Shown here piece after piece: positions 22,701-32,640 of a stretch of DNA of 64,000 nt. Within the stretch, counting starts at the first letter, position 1. Each line of letters opens with the position of its first letter. Origin of the DNA: Basidiobolus meristosporus CBS 931.73 (lineage: Eukaryota; Basidiobolomycota; Basidiobolomycetes; Basidiobolales; Basidiobolaceae). Location: contig MCFE01000263.1 in the NCBI GenBank assembly GCA_002104905.1, forward strand, positions 1-64,000, in the 5' to 3' direction. A model generated the notes under the pieces. It saw only the letters and a program-made list of their open reading frames with translations, made no database searches and was not told the DNA's origin. The position numbers were made by a program, and so were the translations under genes.

Positions 22701-23838
22701 TGTTGATGGAAGCCCTATTGCCTATTGTCCTTATGTTGCTCGCCTGGATTTAATACATAAGCTACACAATGGATATGGACATCTTGGGATTGAAGGAACC
22801 TATAGCCTTGTAAAAGCCAGAGCATGGTGGCCCAGAATGAAACAAGACATTGAGAAGCTAGTAAAAACATGCCCAAACTGCCAAATCAATCAAGGCCAGC
22901 CACAAAGAATTGCCGAACTCTTCCCTTTGGAGCCTGTAAGACCATTTGAGAGATGGGGAATTGACTTTATTGGAAGACTGCCAACTACCAGGAAATGCAA
23001 CCGTTGGATCCTAGTAGCAATTGACCATGCCACTAAATGGCCAGTTGCTAAAGCTGTACCAATAGCCAGTGAACAAGAAGTTGCAAGTTTCATTTACCAT
23101 GAGATCCTGATGAAGTTTGGATGCCCTGTGGAGATCTTATCCGATAGAGGTGCAAACTTTATGGCAAAGACATTAGAGGCTTACCTGGAAATGCAGCAGA
23201 TCAGACACTTGAAAACCTCAGCATATCACCCCAGAACTAATGGAGTCACTGAGCGGTTTAATGGATTATTTGGAAAAATGCTGACCAAGTATGCAAATGG
23301 AGTTGTCAGTAGATGGGATGAGTATATAGACCAAGCACTCTTTGCATGCAGAGTCAGAGTACACAACACCACCCAGCAATCACCATTTTACTTAGTTTAT
23401 GGATGTGAACCAAGGATTCCAGGAGATCTCACACAACCAAAGCTTACAGACACCTTAGAAGATGAACTCAGTCAGCCAAGTAGACACCAGCAACTGGAAC
23501 AAAGACGTCAAGAGGCACAGACCAAAGTATCTCAAAGTGCAGAAAAGATGAAGCAGAGATTTGATAAGACTATAGCACCAGAAGCATTGACAGTTGGGAA
23601 CTTTGTATTGCTAAGAAACAACACTCGGAAGAAGTTTGAGCCACAATGGACAGGACCATTCAAGATCATCAGAGAATGTCCATTTGCAACTTACCAACTG
23701 GTGGACAAGCAAGGTAATATCCGGGAAGACTTAGTGCATAGGGACAGACTCAAGCTTGCAAGACTTGCTGATAATACTGAACCATCAAGATATTGGTATC
23801 ACAAGAAAAGAGATTCAGGAGAACCCTCTCAACTTTAG
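19705..23838 (+). CDS. Gy-A Gag-Pol polyprotein, 1,377 aa
   Basis: One uninterrupted frame. Gag (residues about 1-250) starts with a Gln-rich stretch ([14 protein letters not shown]) and has the retrotransposon gag fold ([26 protein letters not shown]). One CCHC knuckle lies at C257, C260, H265, C270. The aspartic protease has D340-S-G at 340-342. The RT has D618 ([13 protein letters not shown]) and YLDD at 680-683. RNase H has D829, E870, D895 and D938. The integrase zinc finger is H1021, H1026, C1056, C1059. Its DD35E core is D1087, D1147 and E1183, exactly 35 residues between the last two. A GPF motif lies at 1317-1319. No frameshift separates Gag and Pol, so the ratio must be set by processing or turnover. 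Products act in cytoplasmic particles, then in the nucleus. Start chosen at 19,705, shortly after the primer site, because gag homology begins there. Confidence 0.96.
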   Translation: MSDNQEWKNAMQQILAQQQQLLQILSQQQQGMTTMAQSPQSPVKSNFSVKVNRYHGRVNENLGTWLFQIEEAFKAKGIAPESKLHYTASYLADAALQWYHNKIRSATMMGCSTISTWDEFVSEIQDAFEPPHQQTLLRRKLKTLRQKGMVQEYIYEYRCLLGQIERMDPLDQVEYFIDGLKERTRKEVNYRRPQTIEEAIKIAIDYDSAMFGVGKPTVTSQKGYNHYERRQSEAVPMEIDAMQKNPSSEECKKRGLCFNCHQQGHIAKYCPQRRNGHQPTRTFNHIESHEHNNEEDELEEDSELTFHMTEEYLSQMTSNSGKLLYLNGAINGVPAKIMIDSGASHEYMSEQFALKAGINSEPTKSTSVSTADGNSHIINRITQPVRMKINDYEEDLQAYIFGNCKFDLVLGKTWLFCRNPSINWRTHATQIQKDNKTYELLPARLDFNLVNSSVCETSELSKTQFCRALRKGTQMFLMAVLQEDSSIPAPQQVQTLLKKYSDVFPDELVSLPPVRDVDHAIDTGDSPPVSKTPYRMSPLELEEMKRQIDQLLEQGYIRPSKSPWGAPVLFVKKKDGTLRMCIDYRALNSVTVKNKYPIPRIDELLDQLNGATIFSKIDLMSGYNQIRVKPEDIPKTAFRTRYGHYEYLVMSFGLTNAPATFMTLMQTVFQEYLDKFVIIYLDDILIYSKTEKDHMVHIEKVLKKLRENKLYGKLAKCEFFKEHVEYLGHIVTSTGVTLDPKKVEVIKNLKQPHSISELRSFLGMVSYYRRFVKSFASIAAPLTDILKKDNTYKWDIACETAFQTLKNELAKLPSLRIPDFRKEFTLCTDASDYAIGGVLSQEHEGKDYPVAFESKKLNSAEQNYPVHEKEMLAIIHCLKTWRCYIEGVKCTVKTDHASLKYIFTQKVLSRRMTRWSEYIQQFDLEIVYCPGKNNTVADALSRLDQVAQLNLVHESDWPSLLPKYLEDQAIPNEVDEDIKKIIRDEAGKFVVQNETLYRIVDGSPIAYCPYVARLDLIHKLHNGYGHLGIEGTYSLVKARAWWPRMKQDIEKLVKTCPNCQINQGQPQRIAELFPLEPVRPFERWGIDFIGRLPTTRKCNRWILVAIDHATKWPVAKAVPIASEQEVASFIYHEILMKFGCPVEILSDRGANFMAKTLEAYLEMQQIRHLKTSAYHPRTNGVTERFNGLFGKMLTKYANGVVSRWDEYIDQALFACRVRVHNTTQQSPFYLVYGCEPRIPGDLTQPKLTDTLEDELSQPSRHQQLEQRRQEAQTKVSQSAEKMKQRFDKTIAPEALTVGNFVLLRNNTRKKFEPQWTGPFKIIRECPFATYQLVDKQGNIREDLVHRDRLKLARLADNTEPSRYWYHKKRDSGEPSQL

Positions 23839-23839
23839 T

Positions 23840-23848
23840 AGGGGAGAA
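23840..23848 (+). other. Gy-A polypurine tract
   Basis: AGGGGAGAA just after the stop codon and directly before the 3' LTR. Confidence 0.75.
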
Positions 23849-24216
23849 TGTTATGATCTGCCGCTTGAATGTTTAAGTTAGATCAGTTTTTAGTCAAATC
23901 AGTTAGTATATGTTTAGGTTATCAGTACATCAGTATTATCTATGAAATCAGTAGCATTAGTCAGCAAATGAATCAGCAGATCCTTATCAGACAGAAATAG
24001 ATATATTAAGTAGGATCTTATTGGGTGATGATGATGCAATCAAATGAGTCATCAGCCACAACCTACATTAGGAAATACAATTAGTCAGCAATTGATCTGG
24101 CAAAATGTATATAAGGAGCTGCTGGAACCTCAATAAAAATCAGTTCAAGTTTTAGTGAATACAATACTAGCTAAACTCCCTATTCCTCTACAACTCTTAT
24201 ACCAAGACTTGTAACA
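23849..24216 (+). repeat. Gy-A 3' LTR
   Basis: 368 bases; reads the same as the 5' LTR throughout in my comparison. Followed by GAGT (24,217-24,220). Confidence 0.95.
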
Positions 24217-24220
24217 GAGT

Positions 24221-26814
24221 AGACATTGGAGTTCCTGCCAAGAATGTAATTGACTCACAAGCATCACTCAATACATGTTGGAACAATTTCTCTTGAAAGC
24301 TAAACTCTACTTGGAACTTACCAATTCAACTTCAATTTCAACAGTGTTTATGAACTCTGAGTAAAAGCTACCATAGTAATCAGCTAGTAAGAATAAGGAT
24401 TGATGACTATGAGGAATACTTACAGGCCTTCATATATGGAAACTCCAAATATGACCTAATACTTGAGAAAACGTGGCTATCTTACCATATTCCAATGATC
24501 AACTGGAGAACCTGTGTCATCCAGATTCAAAAGAACAACCAGACCTATGAGCTACTATCAGCCAGGCTGGACTTATACTCATTTAATTTCAGCATGTGGA
24601 CACAAGTGAGCTTAGCAAGACATGGTTCTGTAGAGCATTAAGAAAAGGTGCACAGATGTTTTTTATGGTGGTATTGCTGGACAAATTCCCTACTCCAGTT
24701 CCCCAGATAGTCCAGACTCTTCTGCATGCACATTTGGATATGTTTACAGCTAAGCTTGTAAGTCTACCACCAGTGAGAGCCATGGATCATGCCATTGACA
24801 CAGGAGCCAGCCCCACAGTGAGCAAGACACCTTACAAGATGACTCCATGTGAATGAAGCAAAGAAGAGAAAATTTGATCCACCATAGGGGCAAGGATACA
24901 TCAGGATCAGCAAGTCACCTTGGGTGCACCAGTGCTCTTTATGAAAAAAATAGATAGAACACTTAGGATGTGTACTGACTACAAAGCCCTTAAGTTGGTT
25001 GCTATGAAGAATAAGTATTGTGCATTGTGGGCTGGTAAGCTTTTGGACCAACTCAATGGGGCTATCACATTTAGCAAGATTGTCCTCATGTCAGGATGCA
25101 ACCATATAGGGGTGAAACTGGACAACATCCCTAAGCCAGCATTCTGTACCAGAAATTAATATTTCAAGTTCATAGTCATAAGTGTTGGCTTCACCAATGC
25201 CCCTGCAACATATTGGACCTTGAAGTTAACTGTCTTATGGCATAACTTAGACAGGTATGGGGTAATCTACCTAGATGACATATTCATATACAGCAAGAGA
25301 GCACAGAACTACTGGTGCACATTGAAAAGGTGCTGAAGAAGCTCAGAGAGAACAAGCTACATAGCAAGCTAGCAAAGTGTGAGCTCTTCAAAAAACCTGT
25401 TGAATAATGGGGACACATAATGAACAGCACAGGAGTGAGCTTACATCTAAAGAGAGTGAAAGTTATCAAGAATCTGAGGCAGCCCCATTGCATTTCAAAC
25501 CACATATCATTTCTTGGAATAGTTTCCTGTTGTTGGAGATTTGTCAAGTACTTTGCAAATTTTGCCACCCTTTTGAATAATTTTTCAAGAAAGGCAACAC
25601 CTTGAAGTGGGTTGTTACAAGTCTTGATATAGGAGTTGTAGAGGAATAGGGAGTATATCTATCAGTATATTTACTAAAACTTAAACAACTTTTATTAATG
25701 TTCCAGTAGCTCCTTATTTACATTTTGCCAGGTCAATTGCTGACTGATTGTACTTCCTAATGTAGGTTGTGGCTGAGAACTCATTGGATTGCATCATTTT
25801 CATCCAATTAAAGCCCAATTGATATATCCATATCTGTCCCCTAATGATCTGCTGATTGATACTACTGATTTGATAGATAACATTGATATACCATTAGGTT
25901 AATATAAAACTAATTAATTGCACTATAAACTGATCTAATTCAGGCAATTCAGCATTAGATCATAACTGGTACATTGCCTGTGGACTGCATTCCAGATACT
26001 CTAGAATCAACTTGCCAAGCTGCCAAGCTTAAGAATACCTGATTCCAGAAAACAGTTTACTATCTACAGAAATGCTTCAGATTTTGCAATTAGTGGAGTA
26101 CTGAGCCAAGAATAGGAAGGAAAGGAATACCAAGTTGCTTTTTTATCTAAGAAACTGAACCTGGTAGAACAGACTATCTAGTGCTTTAGAAGGAGAAGCT
26201 AGCCATAATATACTGCTTAAAGACATGGAGATGCAACATCAATGAAGTCAAGTGAGCTGTAAAGGCTGATCATATCTTACTGATGTGTATTTACTCAGAG
26301 GGCACTATCTAGATGAGTGACAAGATGCAACAGATATAATCAGCAATTGACCACAATATTGTCTATTGCCCTGGGAGAAATAATGTTGTAGAGGATGCCT
26401 TATCATGACTAGAACAAGTAGCACAACTCAAACTGGTGCACAAATCAGATTGACCTAGCATATTACCAGACTACCTGAGGGGCCAAGCCATAACTAATGA
26501 GGTGGATGAAGATATCTAGATTATACTCTGGGATGAAGCTAGCAAGTGTGTAGTACAGGATGAAACAATCTACTAAAGTAATGATGTGAGCCCTATTGCC
26601 TATTGCACCAATGTTGCTTGCATGGATTTAACACAAAAGCTTCTCAATGGATATGGACATCTCAGAATTGAAGGAACCGGTAGTGTTGCAGAAACTACCG
26701 CATGATGGACCAGAATGAAACAGAATATTAATGTGCTAGTGAAAACATGCCCAGTTTGCCAAATCAACTAAGGTCAATGGCAGAGAATTGCTGATCTATG
26801 TTCCTTGGCATTGG
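24221..26814 (+). pseudogene. older Gy-A copy: protease, RT, RNase H and integrase start, broken
   Basis: Colinear with the intact Gag-Pol from the protease onward. Recognisable pieces are the protease zone (24,225-24,560), LPPVRAMDHAIDTGASPTVSKTPYK at 24,765-24,840 (VRAMDHAIDTG), and the RT with GAPVLFMKK near 24,925 and the YLDD region near 25,268-25,280. RNase H is near 26,050-26,400 and the integrase zinc region near 26,600-26,780. It stops at about 26,814 against the LTR, so the integrase core and C-terminus are gone. Many stops and small indels. An antisense solo LTR interrupts it at 25,613. Confidence 0.88.
25613..25966 (-). repeat. solo Gy-A LTR, antisense, inside the older copy
   Basis: The minus-strand sequence runs from a TTATGATC-like start to CTTGTAACA. 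Flanks GGGT (25,609-25,612) and TGGT fit a 4-bp duplication with one change. The family consensus (AAGTGGGACATAG) confirms the empty site. Confidence 0.82.
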
Positions 26815-27182
26815 TGTTATGATCTGCTGCTTGAATGTTAAAGTTAGATCAGTTTTTAGTCAAATCAATTAGTTATATGTGTAGGTTATCAGTATATCAG
26901 TATTATCTATCAAATCAGTAGCATTAGTCAGCAAATGAATCAGCAGATCCTTATCAGACAGAAATAATTATATTAAGTAGGATCTTATTGGGTGATGATG
27001 ATGCAATAAATGAGTCATCAGCCACAATCTGCATTAGGAAATACAATTAGTCAGCAATTGATCTGGCAAAATGTATATCAGGAGCTGATGGAACCACAAT
27101 AAAAATCAGTTCAAGTTTTAGTCAATACAATACTAGCTAAACTCCCTATTCCTCTACAACTCTTATACCAAGACTTGTAACA
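26815..27182 (+). repeat. Gy-A LTR closing the older copy
   Basis: Full 368 bases, differing from the intact LTR at scattered sites. Its right flank (CAATCAACATTC) is the same sequence that flanks the solo LTR at 8,293-8,660, in reverse. Confidence 0.88.
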
Positions 27183-27307
27183 CAATCAACATTCAGACTT
27201 GAGCAGCTATACTACAAACACAAAGCTGAATGTGCAGAATGCTGCAGCTACTGAATCCATTCTCTACTCCATCTTGCTTGGTGTGTGGAGCTTGGATTGG
27301 AGGCATG
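27183..27307 (+). pseudogene. transposase 3' fragment, duplicate of 8,167-8,292
   Basis: Inverted near-copy of 8,167-8,292. The start (RLEQLYYKHKAE) resembles IEQVYHKHKAEH near 36,580 at the end of the Tnp2-like transposase remnant. Confidence 0.5.
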
Positions 27308-27590
27308 CTGTAGTAGGGTCACAGTAACATCCACTGACAGATATGCTCATTCCCAAATTTTATACTTCCCTATTTCTCTACTACACTTATTTTAGTTTTA
27401 TCCCATTTGTTGTACCTGATCACTACTATCCCACAAGCCGGTTGACTATCACACCTGCTTACCTTATTTCATAAGTTATCCCTCACTTTATGTTAGATTA
27501 CTTGCAGTAATACCATATATGGTATCTCTATGTACACAGGTTTCAGAGTACCAATTCCTGATTGGTTCAATGTGCTGCCCTTCTTAGAAC
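27308..27590 (+). repeat. Gy-C LTR, 5' fragment
   Basis: Starts TGTAGTAGGGTCACAG and follows the LTR of 7,180-8,166 (reverse) closely for about 280 bases, then ends. Confidence 0.75.
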
Positions 27591-28055
27591 CTTTGGAAAA
27601 TAATTTGGTAATGTGGGTGGATCCAATCCAGATCAGCCATCAGGTTCCTGTTTGAAGACCATCAAATACAAGCAGCTTTGAATCAGTGACTCCCTTGACC
27701 ATCTTATAACCAGATCACAATGGCATTTTGCTAATTTTACTGCCAAATAAAGTTACAATACATGACTGGATTTGATTGGTGCTGTGACAATAATTGCATG
27801 GTATTGTTGCAATCTCAATGCACACTGCAACTTTTTCAAATGGATCTAGCCAGCCAGTACATCCAACTCCCTTATATGGCAAAAAGTTGAAACTATCTTG
27901 AGGGCCTCATTGTAAGTCAATGATGGCATTTTCACAGCAGTATGGTGCCCTACAACTATCTTTGTATAATGCTACCATACCAATATACCAAATGGGATTT
28001 TGTATATATATGGAGTAAGTCCCCTGGATCTCATGCATTCAACAGCATAGAACCT
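27591..28055. other. AT-rich stretch without recognisable content
   Basis: About 465 bases between a Gy-C LTR fragment and ORF-P copy 1. I see no ORF of note, repeat or RNA gene. Probably transposon debris. Confidence 0.4.
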
Positions 28056-29913
28056 TGGCAGAGCCACAAGCTGTCTGTTATGCTCAGGCAGATGAGAATG
28101 TAGCCAACGCAGTGCCCTCAATTGAAGACCAGTAAGTGGCTGTTGCAACATCACCACCACCCATATTAGCAAGCATGTTGTCAGCTCATACCAAAGTATC
28201 AATGATGCAATTAGGTGCAGTGGCTGATAGGATAGATGCAATGGTCCAAGAAGCAAGGAAATAGCCCAGACACAGGATGAGCTGATAATCTGTGTAGAGC
28301 AATCAATATCCCAGGTAGAGAAAGCGGTATCTTTGCTGCAGAGAAGGAACTCAAATAGCTGAATGTACAGCCAAGTATTGAGCTATTTCTTAATGTAACA
28401 GCAGAGGAACACTGTACAGTCTTTGATGTACAACAACAGTCCTCAAAGATAAAGCCCACAGAAGAACCTATCACAGTGTGGGAAGAATAATGTGGTGTTT
28501 ACACTGCCTAAAATTAATTAAATGAGATTGAAGGTATGTCAAGTTATTGAGTGCAATAATGAAGAGTGGGCTAATATTCAAGAAGCCATCAGAAGTCTAG
28601 CATGCCATCACCTTGAGGCCTGCATACCATGGGACTATCAGGAACTCAAGGCCAAGCAGAATGCACTTGACTTGTTCCATGAGCATTATCCTGGATTCAA
28701 GTGGGCAAACAGATTGTGGGCCAGCATTGGTATGCTAAGAAAGTATCTTAAGAATAGCAGAAACTATCAAGGGCAGAAGAACAAGGGTACTATGGCTAAG
28801 GACCAGTGGCTTCCTCAAGTGCCTATTACAAGCAGGGCCAAAAGCTCCAGACAAGTGCCAAAGATATGTCAGGTAGCTGGAAGAATGCCAATCAGGGACA
28901 AGCAGGCAGACACAGATTCACCAGTGCAACATATATCAAGGAAAAAGCATAGTACCATTTCAAGAGGCACTTAGCCAAAGTAGCAGTGAAGGACCTGGCA
29001 GTGATGAAAACCAGCAGCTTTGACAGTAGCCCATCACAACTACAGTTGAGAGCTCAAAACAAGTGGAAAAGAAATGTCAGGTAGCCAGAAGAGTGCTAGC
29101 AAGGGACAAGCAGGCCAAAACAGAAGTGTCTGAGTAGAATTTATCAAGGAGAAAACTTGGTTCTTTACAACAAGCACTCAGAAAAGTAGTAGTGACAGAC
29201 CTGGCTGTGATATAGGAAAAGGTAGAGGAAAAAATGTCTACCCAAGCCTGAGACAAGGAGGCATGCAAAAAAAACTGCAGTTCTTGCTAATTAATGCCGC
29301 AAGCCTGGGACAGATTAGATCTCATCATAGCCTAGAAGAATTACCAACAAGAAAACAGCTGTTTTCACAAGAATTGGAAGTGCAGCCAGTTGAGCTACAC
29401 TCCAGCAAGATAGATGTACTTGCAGAAAATGGCAATTAGTCTACCACAGCCTCCACATCCTCCATTGTTGACAGAGTGGAGATCCCACTGACAGACATGG
29501 CTACAATGTAAAGAGCTCAAAAGACTATCCCAATGCCTTCAGTGGAATTTTGAAACATTAATAGGCACACCAAGAGGTTGCAGCACTTCTTCAATAGCAG
29601 TGCTCAAGAAAACGCACTGGAATATTGCAAGAATTTATTGCAAAGACTGGCAGAAGAGCAGCTAGACCTTGTAGTGCCACCTGAAAACCAGGACATGTGG
29701 GAACCAGTGACTGAACAGTGGCATAAAGCCGTTGGGTTCCTGCCAAAGTTGTGGAACCAGGGTGTTACAGCAGAATTACTTATTGAGTGGGAGATTTTAG
29801 TGGAGTTACTTGTTGAGTGTGGGGTTGGACTTAATGTTTATGCAGGGTATAGAGACTTGTATAGGTCAGTACATTTGGCAATTGAGGTACAACAGAAGTT
29901 TCATTGGAAATAA
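28056..29913 (+). pseudogene. transposon-linked unknown ORF (ORF-P), copy 1
   Basis: I do not recognise this family. It recurs at 32,641-34,552 (-), 48,846-49,650 (-), 50,748-52,595 (+) and as a fragment at 9,045-9,300 (-). Conserved parts in order: a Ser/Ala-rich start (only in other copies), a region ending DEQ(I/T)KxVE(Q/R)SIS that looks helical, PxxVTAEEHCT, then EWANIQEAIRSLACHHLEA with PWDYQELKAKQNALDLFHE and WASIGMLRKYLKNSR (28,550-28,760). A basic spacer follows, then a C-terminal part (VECGVGLNVYAGYRDLYRSVHLA, 29,805-29,880). Only 28,522-28,971 and 29,578-29,913 remain open; stops break the rest. It is arranged divergently from the Tnp2-like transposase in two copies, so it is probably the second gene of that DNA transposon. 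Confidence 0.6.
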
Positions 29914-30246
29914 ATCAATTTGTATGTATGAAAAGTAAGAGAAACTGTTGATTCAGGAAGTGAGGAGTGTTAAAACAATGCAATAGCCAATCAATTCACA
30001 CAAATGTAGGAGGTGATAGAGTGTCTGGGATCAGAAAGTGAGCAAATTGGCAGGGAACCAATCAAAAGCCACTTACATATTGTTGTGATGAAAATTTTTG
30101 ACTAAGTTTCTTGTGAAATCCGGGGTGCAATTACTTTTCAATGGTCTCTGGACACTATCCTGACAGGATCAGAACCTCTTAGTCACAGGACTTTAACTTT
30201 GTGATGGCTTTTTGATGGGATCATTACAAAAAATATTTGTAGAGTA
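29914..30246 (+). other. conserved tail of the DNA-transposon unit
   Basis: Bases about 30,110-30,230 resemble 52,625-52,755 and, in reverse, 8,820-8,960 (GGGGTGCAA..., TGACAGGATCA..., TTTGATGGGATCA...). No ORF; the rest shows nothing. Confidence 0.5.
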
Positions 30247-30425
30247 AACTAGCACCAACCCCAAAGGAGACATACCTTGACTTGGTCAACCCTCAACCAA
30301 ATCAAGAGAACAGGGTGCCATCTAAAAGCCCTGACTTTCCTTATCAATCTATTTTAGCAGTCTCATTTATATCATGCTTGGAGCATGTCCAGTTATCTCA
30401 TAGTCAGTGGGAGTTGTCCCCAGGA
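30247..30425 (+). pseudogene. Co-A RT fragment
   Basis: Matches the Co-A segment [30 protein letters not shown] (compare 40,520-40,690), about 180 bases, then switches abruptly to Gy-C integrase. Confidence 0.75.
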
Positions 30426-31550
30426 ACATCTGACTATTATGTCAAGCCTTCATGGAAGACCTGGTATTCATAGAGGAAGAGATACCACTAACAATAGTGT
30501 TTCCAGTAGATATTACTGGGAGCATATGTATCATGATGTCCAACACTTTGTTGAATCTTGTGACATTTGCCAAAGAAGGTCAACCAAGAGATATGAGGAG
30601 CTGCTCCATCCAACTTATGCACCTTGCCTATGGCAGAAGGTTAGTATTGACCTGGTCCACATGTCAACTGCTGGAACCAAGAAGTACCTAGTTGTTGCCA
30701 GAGATGATCCAAGTGGATTGGTAGAAGCTTGAACTCTGTCCAATAGCAAAAGCCACACAATATGAAGATTTATTCTTGAAGATAAAATATGCAGATTAGG
30801 CTGCATCAGCCAGTTTGTGGCTGACCAAGGAGAAATGACTTCATATTTGATCCAGGAACTCTGCTCACAATAAAAGATTTGTATTTCTTTCACCACTGCC
30901 CATCACCCACAAGCCAATGAAATGGTTGAAAGAGGTCTTGGCCCACTTGTTAACTTACTAGTCAAGAGCTGCAAGAACATGACACTACAGTGGCCTAAAC
31001 AACTTCATCTAGCACTCTTGGCAGATAGGATCACTACAAAATGCAGCACAGGCCTATCTCCATTCAAATTTCTTTATGGTCATAATTGCATTCTTCCAGT
31101 AGAGCTAGACTCAACATCATAGAGCATGCTAGAGTGGAGAACTAATAACAATACAGAAGAACTACTGACTAAACACATCAAACAGCTTGATCACCATGAA
31201 CTTGATATTACTAAAGCAGCTGCTAAACTCAAAGAGACAAGACTTCAGAACAAGGAATCATTTGACAAGTCACATAGCCTTAGACCCAAGCCATTACTGC
31301 AAGGAGATCCAGTATTGTTCTATGATTCCACTTTAGATAAACAGTAGAGCCGCAAATATGACAATAAGTGGTCTGTTTATTTATTATTTCCAAGGTGATT
31401 GGAAATGGAGGCTACTATTTGTCTGAACTTAATGAAACACTGCTAAGAGTACCTGTGGCAGGAAACAGACTTTAACTATTTAAGCACCGGAATTTTGCAC
31501 ATCACTTTTAGTTTGCTTTGACCTGAGTTCAAAGCTGAGAGAGGGGTGGA
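30426..31550 (+). pseudogene. Ty3/gypsy Gy-C integrase, broken
   Basis: Integrase of a third gypsy family. The zinc region has CDICQRR near 30,565-30,590. The core starts SIDLVHMSTAGTKKYLVVARD (30,640-30,710), continues with a decayed VADQGEMTS and HHPQANEMVERGLG (30,900-30,940), and has GLSPFKFLYGHNCILPVELD near 31,050-31,110. The C-terminal part (KLKETRLQNKESFDKSHSLRPKPLLQGDPVLFY) is open to 31,347 with remnants to about 31,480. The 5' two-thirds of the element are absent. A purine-rich GAGAGAGGGGTGGA (31,537-31,550) precedes the LTR and may be the polypurine tract. Confidence 0.8.
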
Positions 31551-32640
31551 TATAGTGGGGCCAGAATGACACCCATAGGCAGATGTGCTCATTCCCATAC
31601 ATTCACTTCCCTAAAAAGAATTACTCCCCCCCTATATTAGTATCATCCCAATTTGCAATATTTTCTATCTATCTATGTAATTATTACTATGTGACCTGGC
31701 AGACTATTTGTCACTATTAACCCATTGCACAAGCTATTCCTATTCCTTGCCAAGATGCCATGATAGGATAGTTACCATATACAGCAAGTACCTGCAGCAG
31801 TGCCTATGGCATGTGACCATCCTGGTTTCATAGCCCTCCTATCCTACTACCATATGAGGTAAGTACATGACACAGAGGTTACATAATATCACTATCTGAT
31901 TGGCTAGGTGCTACTATATCTCATGGAACAATCTGCCAGGAATTTGAGCTATTTCTAGTAAACAATGACATGATTGACTCTCTACTACCTTCCAGAAACT
32001 TCTGGAAAGTATTCTCTAGCCAGAACTTGAGCAGCAAAAAAGTATATAAGGGAGGCTATCCCTAAAAATAAATCATCCCCCCTTCCAATATTCTGACTTA
32101 TTGATTAGTGAGATCACTGCTACCTATTACCACTACTTTGTGACTCAGACCTGACAATACTCCCAGGAAACCATGCTGACAGCCAACTGACCTTGGAGGC
32201 ACTACCTGTGAGAAGAAATTCTCAGAGTAGGTATATTTTATTATATTTGATTGTTTTCCCAAGTTTGTACTTGTACAGGCAAAGATACTTTTCAGCTTTT
32301 GTAACTACTGGTCAAAAGTGCATTCTTATCAAGTCCCTGTTGGTGGAGTTTACAGTTGTTCTGACTTTGGAAGCTTTAGTACACTATCATCACAAAGGAT
32401 GTGGAAGCCAGGATAAACTCTTGTTAAGACACCAACTAAGTTGGGAATTTAAGCTCAATAGTTCTCCCTTGACAAGCTTGAGGCTTTATCCCCCTTCACA
32501 TTGGATTAGATAAAAGACCCAGTATTCCTAGCAAGCTTTTGCCGCAGGTTATTGCACCTGGTGAACACCCCACACACACACACACACACACTTGAGAAGT
32601 GTTAGCCGTATTTTGCCCTTTGGACTTATACACCACCACA
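31551..32640 (+). repeat. Gy-C long LTR
   Basis: About 1,090 bases, start TATAGTGGGGCC (TG changed to TA), end ACACCACCACA. Has TATATAA at 32,043-32,049 and AATAAA at 32,067-32,072. A (CA)n run lies at about 32,571-32,591. Related copies: 7,180-8,166 (-), 27,308-27,590, 48,040-48,845 (-) and a short start at 36,628. Confidence 0.8.
32571..32591. repeat. CA microsatellite
   Basis: About ten CA units within the Gy-C LTR. Absent from the antisense copy, which has only GTGTGTG. Confidence 0.8.

Larger units (their letters stand above)
19279..24216 (+). mobile_element. Ty3/gypsy retrotransposon Gy-A, apparently intact
   Basis: 4,938 bases: LTR (368), tRNA-iMet-type primer site, a single open 1,377-codon Gag-Pol frame, polypurine tract, LTR (368). 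I saw no difference between the two LTRs by eye, and all catalytic motifs are present. With the GAGT target duplication this indicates a recent insertion and probably a competent element. The C-terminal GPF module of integrase and the single-ORF layout fit the chromovirus-type fungal Ty3/gypsy clade, although no chromodomain is visible. Confidence 0.95.
18259..27182 (+). mobile_element. older Gy-A copy, decayed, host of the intact copy
   Basis: A Gy-A element in sense orientation. The 5' LTR is internally deleted and MITE-split (18,259-18,329 and 18,826-18,882). Internal sequence runs 18,883-19,278, then from 24,221 to 25,612 and 25,967 to 26,814, and a full 368-bp LTR closes it at 26,815-27,182. 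The intact Gy-A (19,279-24,216) and a solo antisense Gy-A LTR (25,613-25,966) are inserted in it. The internal region ends early, in the integrase (about 26,814). No matching target duplication was found at its outer ends, so the ends may be rearranged. Confidence 0.82.

Noticed and set aside
23640-23838. Chromodomain at the end of the Gy-A integrase
   Set aside because: A GPF module is present, but the remaining 60 residues show no aromatic-cage pattern of a chromodomain.
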